The notes under the pieces are model-generated. The model was not told the origin of the DNA, made no database searches, and was given only the letters and a program-made list of their open reading frames with translations. Made by a program: the position numbers and the translations under genes. Of a DNA stretch of 55,004 nt, positions 1 through 8,192 are shown one piece after another. Each line of letters starts with the position of its first letter. Position 1 is the first letter of the stretch. This DNA comes from Rhodoferax sp. GTDB lineage: Bacteria > Pseudomonadota > Gammaproteobacteria > Burkholderiales > Burkholderiaceae_C. The stretch is taken from assembly GCF_030653815.1 (NCBI RefSeq), contig NZ_JAURYQ010000033.1, positions 1 to 55,004 on the forward strand, in the 5' to 3' direction.

Positions 1-113
1 TACCAGAGCAGGTAGTCGTCGTCGAGCTTTTGTTCAAGCCGCTCGGCGAGTCGGCGCTCGCCGCTGGTCATGCGTGAGGCGCAGGCACCCAGCGCGGGTA
101 TGAGGCTTGCCAT
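1..113 (-). CDS. NERD-like domain protein, N-terminal part only
   Basis: The minus strand is open from an ATG at 113 to the window edge, giving 37 residues that begin MASLIPALGAC and contain a TSGERRLAERLEQKL stretch followed by DDDYLLWY. This resembles the start of proteins with a nuclease-related (NERD) domain, which are often fused to a UvrD-like helicase. The catalytic part lies outside the window, so neither nuclease nor helicase function can be shown. The assignment rests on N-terminal resemblance only. The 70 bp to the end of slyD holds no recognisable site. Confidence 0.45.
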   Translation of the reverse strand, partial: MASLIPALGACASRMTSGERRLAERLEQKLDDDYLLW

Positions 114-183
114 GATGTTCCCGTCCCTGAGAAGTGATGGATGGATGATAGGCCATTACCCCGGCGCTTTTAAGTGGCGCTGC

Positions 184-660
184 TCAGTGCTGATGCCCGT
201 GCGCCCCATGTACATGGCCGTGGGCCAGTTCCTCGGGCGCCGCCGCGCGCACGTCGGTCACCTTGATGCTGAAGCGCAGCACCTTGCCGGCCCAGGGGTG
301 GTTGCCGTCGAGCAGCACCGTGTCGCCCTTGATCTTGACCACGTGGAACACCTGGTCGCGGCCATCGGCGGTGCGGCCCTGCAGTTGGCCGCCCACTTTC
401 ACGCCCGGCGGAAAGTCGCGGCGCGGCATGGTTTGCGCCAGGCTCTCGTCCCGCAGGCCAAAGGCGTCCTCGGGTTGCAGCAGCAGGCTGGTCTGGTAAC
501 CAACCGTCTGGCCGTCCAGCGCGGCCTCGATTTTGGCCAGCGTGTTGCCGTAGCCACCGTGCAGGTAGGCCATGGGCTCCTTGGCTTCTTCAATGAGCTT
601 GCCCTGGGCGTCCGCCACTTTGTAGCGCAGGGTCACGACGGTGTCTTTTTCGATTTTCAT
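184..660 (-). CDS. slyD: FKBP-type peptidyl-prolyl cis-trans isomerase SlyD
   Basis: A 158-residue protein starting at the ATG at 660; an in-frame start 45 bp upstream would add 15 residues not typical of the family. It begins MKIEKDTVVTLRYKV, as SlyD proteins do, with the FKBP fold split by an insert-in-flap region (about residues 70-120, with PEDAFG and PRRDFP stretches). The C-terminus is His-rich (HGHVHGAHGHQH), matching the metal-binding tail, though shorter than the His/Cys-rich tail of Escherichia coli SlyD. The family catalyses prolyl isomerisation, acts as a cytoplasmic chaperone and supplies nickel. No nickel-enzyme gene lies nearby. Confidence 0.93.
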   Translation of the reverse strand: MKIEKDTVVTLRYKVADAQGKLIEEAKEPMAYLHGGYGNTLAKIEAALDGQTVGYQTSLLLQPEDAFGLRDESLAQTMPRRDFPPGVKVGGQLQGRTADGRDQVFHVVKIKGDTVLLDGNHPWAGKVLRFSIKVTDVRAAAPEELAHGHVHGAHGHQH

Positions 661-757
661 GGGTGTTGGGTGAGGTGGATGGTTCAGTAGCGCATTCTCG
701 CGCAACGCGGCTGGGTGGATCCGCTGTCCACTTCAGTCACTTGCTACCATTGCCGGC

Positions 758-2392
758 ATGAACCCAACTGCTCGTCCGCGCATCGTGCTGGTCACGCTTA
801 ACGCGCGCTACATCCACGCCTCGCTCGGCCTGCGCTACCTGCTGGCCAACCTCGACCGGCATGGCGGCGCGGGCCTGCTCGCGCTTGCCGAACTGCGCGA
901 GTACACGATTTCCCGACCCAAGCAGGAGGTGGTGGCGGACCTGCTGGCCACGCTGGGGCCGGCGCCAGACACGGCACCACAGATCGTGGGCTTGGGTGTG
1001 TACATCTGGAACGTGACACAAACCACCGAGGTGATCCGGCTGCTCAAGGCCGCGCGGCCCGACCTCAAAATAGTGCTGGGCGGGCCGGAGGTGAGCCATG
1101 AGACCGAGCAGCAAGCCATCACGCATCTGGCCGACCATGTGATCACGGGCTGGGGCGATGTGAGTTTTGCCAAGCTGTGCCGCGCGCTGCTGGACGGCCC
1201 GCAGCCGCTCATGAAAATCATCCCCGGCGAGCAGCCGCCGCTGGCCGAGCTGGAACTGCCCTACGCCGAATACAGCGCGGCCGACCTGGCGCACCGGCTG
1301 CTGTACGTGGAGGCCTCGCGCGGTTGCCCGTTCAAGTGCGAGTTTTGCCTGAGCGCGCTCGACAAGACCGCCTGGGGTTTTGAGCTGGACCGGGTGCTGG
1401 CGGCGCTCGATGCTTTGTACCAGCGCGGCGCGCGCACCTTCAAGTTTGTGGATCGCACCTTCAATCTGAAGATCGACCATTCGGTGCGTATCTTGCAATT
1501 TTTTTTGGAGCGCATTGCGAGCCAAAACGCTGGCCTCTTCTTGCACTTTGAAGTCATCCCCGACCATCTGCCCGAGCGCCTGCGGGCCATGCTGGCGCAG
1601 TTCCCGCCGGGGGTGCTACAGCTGGAGGTGGGCGTGCAGACCTTCAACGTGGCGGTGCAGCAGACCATCTCACGGCGGCAGGACAACGATGCCACCGAGG
1701 CCAACCTGCGCTGGCTGCTGGCGCACACCCAGGCGCACCTGCACGTCGACCTGATCTTTGGCCTGCCGGGGGAAACACTGCAAAGTTTTGCCGACGGCTT
1801 CGACCGGCTGCTGGCGATAGGCCCGCATGAGATCCAGCTCGGCATCCTGAAGCGCTTGCGCGGCGCGCCGATTGCCCGCCACAGCACAACCCATGGCATG
1901 GTTTACGCGCCCGAGCCGCCCTATACCGTGCAGCACACCGCCGTGGTTGACGCCGCCACGCTGCAGCGTTTTGGCCGCCTGGCGCGTTACTGGGAGCTGC
2001 TGGCCAACTCGGGGCGTTTTGCGCAAACGCTGGCGCTGTTGCTGCATCCGCCCGCGGTCGACGGCCGCGCTGGGGTCTCGCCGTTCTGGTGTTTCATGGC
2101 GTTCTCTGACTGGCTGTGGCAGCGCCAGGGCAGCACGCACCGGCTGACGCCCGAGGCGCTGGTGGATGCCTTGTTTGACTACCTCAGCCAGCATCTGCCG
2201 CAGGCTACTGTGCGCCAGGCCCTGCTGGCGGATTACCTCGCCAGCGGTGCGCGAGCCAACCCGAAGGCGCTGCACGGCTTGTTGCCGCGGCGCACCGTGT
2301 CAGCGGCCAAGGCCGGCCGCACGCTGGCCACCCGGCAGGCGCGCCACTCTAATCAGTTGGGGTCAGAGCACGTCGCTACGCGAGTGGTCTGA
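758..2392 (+). CDS. B12-binding domain radical SAM protein
   Basis: A 544-residue protein. Residues 8-140 form a cobalamin-binding-like Rossmann domain (IVLVTLNARYIHASLGLRYL, GLGVYIWN, VLGGPEVS). The radical SAM core has the iron-sulfur motif CPFKCEFC with cysteines at 190, 194 and 197, after a VEASRG lead. A C-terminal helical region follows from about residue 400. The substrate is not evident. The last residues (LGSEHVATRVV) are encoded by an inverted repeat and the TGA stop lies inside its right arm, so the C-terminus was probably reshaped by repeat insertion. Transcription converges on the SulP gene, which ends 9 bp away. Confidence 0.88.
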   Translation: MNPTARPRIVLVTLNARYIHASLGLRYLLANLDRHGGAGLLALAELREYTISRPKQEVVADLLATLGPAPDTAPQIVGLGVYIWNVTQTTEVIRLLKAARPDLKIVLGGPEVSHETEQQAITHLADHVITGWGDVSFAKLCRALLDGPQPLMKIIPGEQPPLAELELPYAEYSAADLAHRLLYVEASRGCPFKCEFCLSALDKTAWGFELDRVLAALDALYQRGARTFKFVDRTFNLKIDHSVRILQFFLERIASQNAGLFLHFEVIPDHLPERLRAMLAQFPPGVLQLEVGVQTFNVAVQQTISRRQDNDATEANLRWLLAHTQAHLHVDLIFGLPGETLQSFADGFDRLLAIGPHEIQLGILKRLRGAPIARHSTTHGMVYAPEPPYTVQHTAVVDAATLQRFGRLARYWELLANSGRFAQTLALLLHPPAVDGRAGVSPFWCFMAFSDWLWQRQGSTHRLTPEALVDALFDYLSQHLPQATVRQALLADYLASGARANPKALHGLLPRRTVSAAKAGRTLATRQARHSNQLGSEHVATRVV

Positions 2393-2395
2393 CCC
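2359..2395. repeat. REP-like hairpin between convergent genes
   Basis: The arms GGGTCAGA (2360-2367) and TCTGACCC (2388-2395) are perfect complements. Inside them CAC pairs with GTG and TCGC with GCGA around a TAC loop, giving an almost continuous hairpin of about 36 nt. It overlaps the stop codon of the radical SAM gene and lies 6 bp before the stop of the convergent SulP gene. It may act as a bidirectional terminator or be a dispersed palindromic repeat. There is no T-run and no second copy was noticed in this window. Confidence 0.6.
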
Positions 2396-2401
2396 GCAAG
2401 C

Positions 2402-4141
2402 CTAAACTTCATCCCAGTCCTTCCAGTCCACCGAGTGGGTGGTCCGGTACAGGTTGACCGCATAGCCCACGGTGGGGGCAAAAATGTCATGGCCGATCAG
2501 GTCCAGCGTGCCGTAATTTTTCAACCGGTCCTTGACCTGGCCCTTGAGGCCGGCGAACCACAGTTCGATGCGCTGCTCTGTCAAGTCCCGGTGCAGCTTG
2601 ACCAGTGTGTCGGCGGCGGTGATGTCGATGTCGGTGATGGCATCGGCCACCACCACCAGGCGCCGCGTGGGCGTGGGTGCTGCGGCAATGGCGCGGTGCA
2701 CCTGTTCCTGAAAAATCTCGCCGTTGGCAAAAAAGAGTTGGGCATCCCAGCGAAACAGCACCAGGCCGGGTACGCGCCGGCCCTCGGGGTGGCGCGAGAT
2801 GTCGTGGTAACCCTTGGTGCCGTCCACCCGCGCCAGCACGGCAAAGTACGGGTGCCAGGCGTTCCACAGCAGTACCAGCATGGCCAGCGCCAGGGTGATG
2901 AAAATGCCTTCCATGACGCCAATCAGGGCCACGCCGACAAAGCTGGTCAGCGACAAGGCGAATTCCACCTTGCGCTGCCGGTACATCTGCCGCATGCCCG
3001 CCACATCGGCAAACGACAGGCAGGCCACGATCACCACCGCGCCCAGTACCGCGCTGGGCAGGCTTTGCAGCCATTCGGTGCCCGACACCAGCAGCAGGGC
3101 AATGGCCAGCGCCCCCACCAGCCCGGTCACCTGCGTTTTGGCTCCGGCGGCTTCGGCCACCGGCGTGCGTGAGGCGCTGCTGCTGATGGAAAAGCCCTGG
3201 AACAGTCCGGTGCTGATGTTGGCCAGACCGAGCGCCACCATCTCCTGACTCTGGCTGACCCGGTAGCCACCGCGTTGCGCCAGCGCACGCGACAGCACGC
3301 TGGTATCGGTGAACGACAGCAGCGAAATAATGACGGCGCCGGGCAGCAACTGCCGCACGTCCTGCCACGACACCGCCGGAAACTGCCAGTCCGGCAGGCC
3401 CTGTGGCAGGCGCCCCAGGGTGGACAGATCGGCGGTGTTGGCCAGGTCAAACCCGGCCGACACCGCCGTGGCCAGCAGCACCACCAACAACAGGCCCGGC
3501 CAGCGCGGGCGTAGCCGCGCCAACAGCAATATGAGCGCCAGACTGACGCTGCCAATCAGCAGTGCCACCCCGTTGCCCTGGCCGCTGGACACACTCGCCA
3601 GCAGATGATGCACTTGGTCTGGCAGGTCACCCGCCCGGGAGGGAATACCCAGTATTTTTGGCAATTGCCCGACCAGCACGGTCAGGGCGATGGCGTTTAA
3701 AAAACCAATGCGAATCGGTTTGGACAGCAGGTCGGCCAGCAGCCCCAGACGGGCCAGCCCGATCAGCATCGAGCACAGGCCCGACAAAATGGCCAGCATG
3801 CCTGCCAGCAGCACGGCGCGCTCCACACTGCCGGCAGCCATGGGCAGGATCAGCGCCGCAATCACGGCGGTCAGGGTCGAATCGGGGCCCAGCACCAGGA
3901 TCCGGCTGGGGCCAAAAATGGCGTACACGATGAGCGGAATGATGGTGGCGTACAGACCATGGACGGCCGGCAAGCCCGAGGCCTCCGCATAACCCATGCC
4001 CACCGGTACCAAAATGGCAGTGAGCGCGAGCCCCGCCATCAGGTCGGGCAGCAGCCAGGCTTTTTGGTAGTGCCGCAAGGTGCTCAGGCCCGGTGCCCAG
4101 CCGGTCGGCCAGCGGATGTTTTTCCAGTGGATGGGCGCCAC
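2402..4141 (-). CDS. SulP-family anion transporter with STAS domain
   Basis: A 579-residue inner-membrane protein starting with GTG at 4141; AGGAG lies 6 bp upstream and fixes this start. Residues 20-430 hold about 10-12 hydrophobic helices with the SulP N-terminal pattern (LPDLMAGLALTAILVPVGMG, then GLYATIIPLIVYAIFGPS). A STAS domain occupies about residues 450-560 (VPGLVLFRWDAQLFFANGEIF, then VVVADAITDIDITAADTL). SulP proteins move sulfate, bicarbonate or other anions by symport or exchange. The substrate cannot be read from sequence, and no carbonic anhydrase or sulfate assimilation gene is adjacent. Confidence 0.92.
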   Translation of the reverse strand: MAPIHWKNIRWPTGWAPGLSTLRHYQKAWLLPDLMAGLALTAILVPVGMGYAEASGLPAVHGLYATIIPLIVYAIFGPSRILVLGPDSTLTAVIAALILPMAAGSVERAVLLAGMLAILSGLCSMLIGLARLGLLADLLSKPIRIGFLNAIALTVLVGQLPKILGIPSRAGDLPDQVHHLLASVSSGQGNGVALLIGSVSLALILLLARLRPRWPGLLLVVLLATAVSAGFDLANTADLSTLGRLPQGLPDWQFPAVSWQDVRQLLPGAVIISLLSFTDTSVLSRALAQRGGYRVSQSQEMVALGLANISTGLFQGFSISSSASRTPVAEAAGAKTQVTGLVGALAIALLLVSGTEWLQSLPSAVLGAVVIVACLSFADVAGMRQMYRQRKVEFALSLTSFVGVALIGVMEGIFITLALAMLVLLWNAWHPYFAVLARVDGTKGYHDISRHPEGRRVPGLVLFRWDAQLFFANGEIFQEQVHRAIAAAPTPTRRLVVVADAITDIDITAADTLVKLHRDLTEQRIELWFAGLKGQVKDRLKNYGTLDLIGHDIFAPTVGYAVNLYRTTHSVDWKDWDEV

Positions 4142-4217
4142 ATCAGGCTCCTGCGGCGGGAGGCCGGTGCGGGGATGAAGCGAAAGCGGTGGTCATGATT
4201 GACGCCAAGTTTACGAC

Positions 4218-4233
4218 CCGGCAGGCCTGCCGG
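4218..4233. promoter_or_regulatory. 16-bp perfect GC palindrome in divergent promoter region
   Basis: CCGGCAGGCCTGCCGG reads the same on both strands and lies in the 112-bp gap between the divergent SulP and YchJ-like genes, 20 bp before the first ATG of the latter. It could bind a dimeric regulator or form a cruciform or 5' UTR hairpin. Nothing in the sequence identifies a binder. Confidence 0.4.
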
Positions 4234-4253
4234 ACTGTGCCTGTCCCGTTACC

Positions 4254-4670
4254 ATGATGGTCATGAAAAAGAACGTCCTGTCTTCCCATGCCGCCTGCCC
4301 CTGTGACAGCGGCCTGGCCTATGGCGATTGTTGCGGCCACTGGCACGCGGGCATTAAGCAAGGCGTGCACGCGCCTACGCCCGAGGCGCTGATGCGCTCG
4401 CGCTACAGCGCCTACGGGCTGGGCCTGATCGATTACCTGCTGGCCACCTGGCATCCGTCCACCTCGCCCGGCGAGCTGGAGCTGCCGCCGCTCAAATGGC
4501 TCGGGCTGGAAGTGCGTCACGCGCAGGCCACGGGCGATGCGGGGGTGGTGGAATTTGTTGCGCGTTACCGCGAAAGCGGGCGTGGCGGGCGCATGCATGA
4601 GCTCAGCCGCTTTGTGTTTGAAGACGGACGCTGGCTGTACATCGACGGCGAGCAGCAGGTGCCTGACTGA
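4254..4670 (+). CDS. YchJ-like SEC-C motif protein (UPF0225 type)
   Basis: A protein of 138 residues from the first ATG; ATGs at 4257 and 4263 are equally possible and none has a clear Shine-Dalgarno sequence. The N-terminus carries a SEC-C-type zinc motif, CPCDSGLAYGDCCG. It is followed by the YchJ core (ALMRSRYSAYGLGLIDYL, ATWHP, LKWLGLEV, GVVEFVARY, HELSRFVFEDGRWLY), an NTF2-like fold. The family has no established activity; the SEC-C part binds zinc in SecA and related proteins. It converges on the histidine kinase gene 16 bp downstream. Confidence 0.88.
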   Translation: MMVMKKNVLSSHAACPCDSGLAYGDCCGHWHAGIKQGVHAPTPEALMRSRYSAYGLGLIDYLLATWHPSTSPGELELPPLKWLGLEVRHAQATGDAGVVEFVARYRESGRGGRMHELSRFVFEDGRWLYIDGEQQVPD

Positions 4671-4686
4671 GTCCGGCGTTGGCCTT

Positions 4687-6873
4687 TCAGGCAGCAGGCA
4701 GCCAGAGCGTCACTGTGGTGCCCTCACCCAGCCTGCTTTCGACGCTCACTTCGCCGCCATGGATTTCAATGATCTCCCTGACGATGCTCATGCCCAAGCC
4801 GGTGCCCGGGAACTTGCCTGTGCTGTCGGCACGGTAAAAACGCTCGAAGACGCGCGCCAATTCTTCTCGACGCATGCCGATGCCGTGGTCACGCACCTCG
4901 ATGCCGAAACGGCCCACGCTATGATGCACTTCCTGTAGAAAGCTCACGCTGATCGCGCCCCCGCGCGGCGAGTATTTGTAGGCATTGGAGAGCACGTTGA
5001 GCAGCGCCTGCTGAATTTTTTTCCGGTCCACCCGCACGATCAGCGTTTCGTCTGAGGTCTGTATCAACGGTGCGTCGCGACCCTCAGGCAACTTGTAGCC
5101 CATCACGGCCTCACTCACCAGCTCTTGCAGTGACAGGCGTTCCAGCACGAAGTCTTTGCCGCGGCGTGCTTCAATGCGCGCCAGGTCGAGCAACTCATTG
5201 ATGATGGAGGCCATCAGTTCGGACTGGCGGAAGATGGTGGACAGCATCTCCTGGCGCTCGTTCTCGTCGAAATCCCGCATCATCAAGAGCTCGCAGTAGC
5301 CGTAGATGCTGGCCATGGGCGTGCGCAACTCATGCGCTGCCGTGGACAGGAATTCGCTCTTCATGCGGTCCACTTCGGTCTCGTGCGTGACATCACGCAG
5401 ATACAAAATTTGCGACACGTTCTCGGCCTGCGACAGCCGCAGGCCGACCGCCAACACTCGATTGCCCGGGCCAGCCAGCTCGATCAGACAGTGTCGTGTC
5501 TTGATCAGTGGCATTTCCGCTTCGCCCTCACGCAGGTTTTTGCGTGCCGCACGCAAGGTAGCGACGCCGGGAAACGTCGCCTGAGGCAGACATTTGTGGG
5601 CCAGCAAACTGGAAAATTCGGCCTCGTCCAGGCCCATGATGTCGCCAGCCTCGGTGCCCGTCATGCGCAGGAAGGCGCGGTTGGCAAACGTGACCCGCAG
5701 CCCGGCGTCAAAGGACACAAAGCCGTCCGGGCTCAGATCAAAAATGGCATTCAACTGCTCGGTGCGGTCGCGTGTTGCGGTTTGTGACTGTTCCAGCTCA
5801 GCGGTTCTCAGGGTGACTTTTTCTTCCAGTGACGACTCGGAAGCGCGGACCGCGTTGACCATGACCTCAAACGCCTTGGCCAGCTGCGCCACTTCGCCGG
5901 CATTGGTTTGCGGCACGGCAATGCTCAGGTCGCCGGTCTGGGCCACACGATGCGCCGAGTCGGTCAAGGCGGTCAGCGGTGCAATCAGACCGCGCGACAC
6001 GCTTCGCGCCCAGTAAATGACCAGCAGCACCAGCAGCAGGCCGGCCAGGCCATAACCCAGGCCGAGCGGAAGCAACTTGTTCCCGAAGGGTTGCAGGCGG
6101 TCCCGGGCGACCACTTCCATCGGGTAGGGCATGGCTTCGGGCCTGTCCTTGAAGAGCGCTGTGCTGGCCTGCTGCTCGGCGGCCGACCCGGCCTGCGTCT
6201 CTGGCACGTTGCCCAGCGATTGCTTGCTGCCGGTGCGCTGCAGCGCGACGCCGGTCAAATCAAGGTCCTTGGGCACCGACTGCAGGACGTCATGCAAATC
6301 AAGCTGTGTCACCACCACCCCTTCCACGGTGCCGGTGTAGCCAAAAACAACGCCTTGATAAACCGTCCAGCCGATGTGGCCATTGGCAAGCGGGATCAAT
6401 TCACGCAGCGCCTTGCCATCCGTCATGGCCTGTTTGAACAGGGGGGAATCCGGGCGGCAATTCGACAGCGGTGAACGGGTTCCGGCCATCCGTGAGCCAT
6501 TGATGTCGCACAGCGCCAGGCCGCTGGCGGCCGCAATCGGAAAGTTGTAGTTTTCCAGAAACGGGACCACATAGGAGTCACGCCCCTTGGAGTCGAGCAG
6601 GGCGGTCATGAACATCGGATTTTTCGCCAGCGCCGTGGCGGAACTTTCGACGACATTGATCGACGCCTCCAGGCGCTCGGCGACACGGCCGGATTTTTCC
6701 TGTAGCCGCTCGTGCTGGGTGCGGGCCTCGACCCAGTAGATGACGGTCAGCGACATCAGGGCCACCACCACAATGCTGGCAATCGCAATGAATGCCGCCT
6801 GCAGGGCAAAGGTATTGGCCAGGCTGGAAATGCGCCAGCGCCTGAGCGCGGTGAGCGGATTTTGCAAGTTCAC
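4687..6873 (-). CDS. Membrane sensor histidine kinase (HAMP-PAS-HisKA-HATPase)
   Basis: A 728-residue kinase starting with GTG at 6873, with AAGG 8-9 bp upstream. A membrane helix (about 22-48), a periplasmic sensor region (50-268), a second helix (269-290) and HAMP (292-345) are followed by a coiled-coil, a PAS domain (about 372-490), HisKA with the phospho-acceptor His514 in AAHELRTP, and an ATPase domain with N, G1 (DHGIGM), F and G2 (GTGLGMS) boxes. No response regulator is adjacent. The start lies 10 bp after the stop of a periplasmic binding protein gene, which suggests that protein delivers the signal. Confidence 0.9.
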   Translation of the reverse strand: MNLQNPLTALRRWRISSLANTFALQAAFIAIASIVVVALMSLTVIYWVEARTQHERLQEKSGRVAERLEASINVVESSATALAKNPMFMTALLDSKGRDSYVVPFLENYNFPIAAASGLALCDINGSRMAGTRSPLSNCRPDSPLFKQAMTDGKALRELIPLANGHIGWTVYQGVVFGYTGTVEGVVVTQLDLHDVLQSVPKDLDLTGVALQRTGSKQSLGNVPETQAGSAAEQQASTALFKDRPEAMPYPMEVVARDRLQPFGNKLLPLGLGYGLAGLLLVLLVIYWARSVSRGLIAPLTALTDSAHRVAQTGDLSIAVPQTNAGEVAQLAKAFEVMVNAVRASESSLEEKVTLRTAELEQSQTATRDRTEQLNAIFDLSPDGFVSFDAGLRVTFANRAFLRMTGTEAGDIMGLDEAEFSSLLAHKCLPQATFPGVATLRAARKNLREGEAEMPLIKTRHCLIELAGPGNRVLAVGLRLSQAENVSQILYLRDVTHETEVDRMKSEFLSTAAHELRTPMASIYGYCELLMMRDFDENERQEMLSTIFRQSELMASIINELLDLARIEARRGKDFVLERLSLQELVSEAVMGYKLPEGRDAPLIQTSDETLIVRVDRKKIQQALLNVLSNAYKYSPRGGAISVSFLQEVHHSVGRFGIEVRDHGIGMRREELARVFERFYRADSTGKFPGTGLGMSIVREIIEIHGGEVSVESRLGEGTTVTLWLPAA

Positions 6874-6883
6874 AAATCCGACC

Positions 6884-8077
6884 TTACGGTTTTGTTTTCA
6901 GGATGGGCTCAATGGCGCCATCGTCTGCAAAACGCGCCATGAAGACTTCATTGATGCTGAGCGCGTCATGGCGCTTGGCCGTGAAGGGTTTGTCGAGCGG
7001 GCGTACCAGACCCTTGTACGGCCCCAGATTTTCAAGCGCCTGGCGCACCACGGACCGGTCGGTGGAGTTGGCCTTTTTGATCGCCAGGGCGAGCAGATGC
7101 ACCAGGTCATAGGCATGCGCCACGCCAACCGGCGATGCCACCTTGCGCGGATCATCACTGCCGGTGACGGCCTTCAAGCCGGCCAGCACACCTTTGGTTT
7201 TTGGATCACTCTTGCCAATGAACGAGTAGGTCTGCACCACCGACAGATCAACGCTTTTCAGCGCCGCCCCGGACTGCTCGAAAAAATTTCCGCCGGTGAT
7301 GCCCCAGTGCGCCACCAGCGGCAAGCGCTGTTCTGAAGGCAGCGAGGCCATTTCCTTGGCCAGAATGACGCCCTCCCTGTCATTGGCGACCAGGATGACC
7401 GCCTGCGCCCCCGCGTTGCGCAGCGCCTGGTAACGCTCGATCAGACTGGCATCTCCCCAGTTGTACCATTTGGACGCCACGATCTCCTGATGCGTGTCCT
7501 TGGCTGCCGTTTCTTCGGCCGCCTTGAGGCTGCTGCGACCCCACTCCGTACTGGGCAGCAGGATGCCCACTTTGCGGTGGCCCTGTTTGAGGGCATGACG
7601 CATCATGACCGGCAGGGCCCAGGAGTCCCTCAGCGACAGCCGAAACACATAGTTGGGCGTGAAATCGTTTTCCGTGATGGCGTCGGCGGCGGCCCAGGGG
7701 TCAAGCATCAGCATCTTGAGGCGGTGGATTTCGGGCAGCATCTCGACCACGACCGGGCTGTAGCGGCCACACATGACCGCCACCACGTCGGGGTCGGCCG
7801 CCAATTCGCGCAGGTTGTTCAGGGAACGCGCGGGCACCGCCCGGTTGTCGCGCTCGATGACTTCGAGCTTGCGTCCGAGCACGCCGCCCGCGGCATTGAT
7901 TTCATTGACGGCAACCTGGGCACCATGACGCACCGCCTGCGCCGAGGTCGAATTGGGAATGCCGAATTCGGCGTCGATGGCAATCTTGATGTTGCCCGCA
8001 GCAGAGGCGATGGCGGTGACGAACAGCAGCGCCAACGCGAGCACAAAAGAGATCAAGTTCTTGAGGCGGGTCTTCAA
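6884..8077 (-). CDS. Branched-chain amino acid-type periplasmic substrate-binding protein
   Basis: A 397-residue type I periplasmic binding protein (LivJ/ANF-receptor fold). The start is TTG at 8077 with GGAG 6 bp upstream. A signal peptide (KTRLKNLISFVLALALLF, ending AIASAAG) precedes IKIAIDAEFGIPNSTSAQAVRHG, ELAADPDVVAVMCG and KVGILLPSTEWG. No permease or ATPase gene is near. The only co-directional neighbour is the histidine kinase 10 bp downstream, so a role as ligand receptor for that kinase is more likely than transport. The ligand is unknown; this family binds amino acids, amides, urea or aromatics. Confidence 0.87.
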   Translation of the reverse strand: MKTRLKNLISFVLALALLFVTAIASAAGNIKIAIDAEFGIPNSTSAQAVRHGAQVAVNEINAAGGVLGRKLEVIERDNRAVPARSLNNLRELAADPDVVAVMCGRYSPVVVEMLPEIHRLKMLMLDPWAAADAITENDFTPNYVFRLSLRDSWALPVMMRHALKQGHRKVGILLPSTEWGRSSLKAAEETAAKDTHQEIVASKWYNWGDASLIERYQALRNAGAQAVILVANDREGVILAKEMASLPSEQRLPLVAHWGITGGNFFEQSGAALKSVDLSVVQTYSFIGKSDPKTKGVLAGLKAVTGSDDPRKVASPVGVAHAYDLVHLLALAIKKANSTDRSVVRQALENLGPYKGLVRPLDKPFTAKRHDALSINEVFMARFADDGAIEPILKTKP

Positions 8078-8192
8078 AGAGAGCTCCAGTTTTTGTTGGG
8101 CAAGACGGGCTGGATGGCCGGGAGGCGTGCGCGGCTGCGCAGACCAATTGTGCCTTTAAAACCTGCGATACCGCCAGGTCGGCCAGTTGCCT

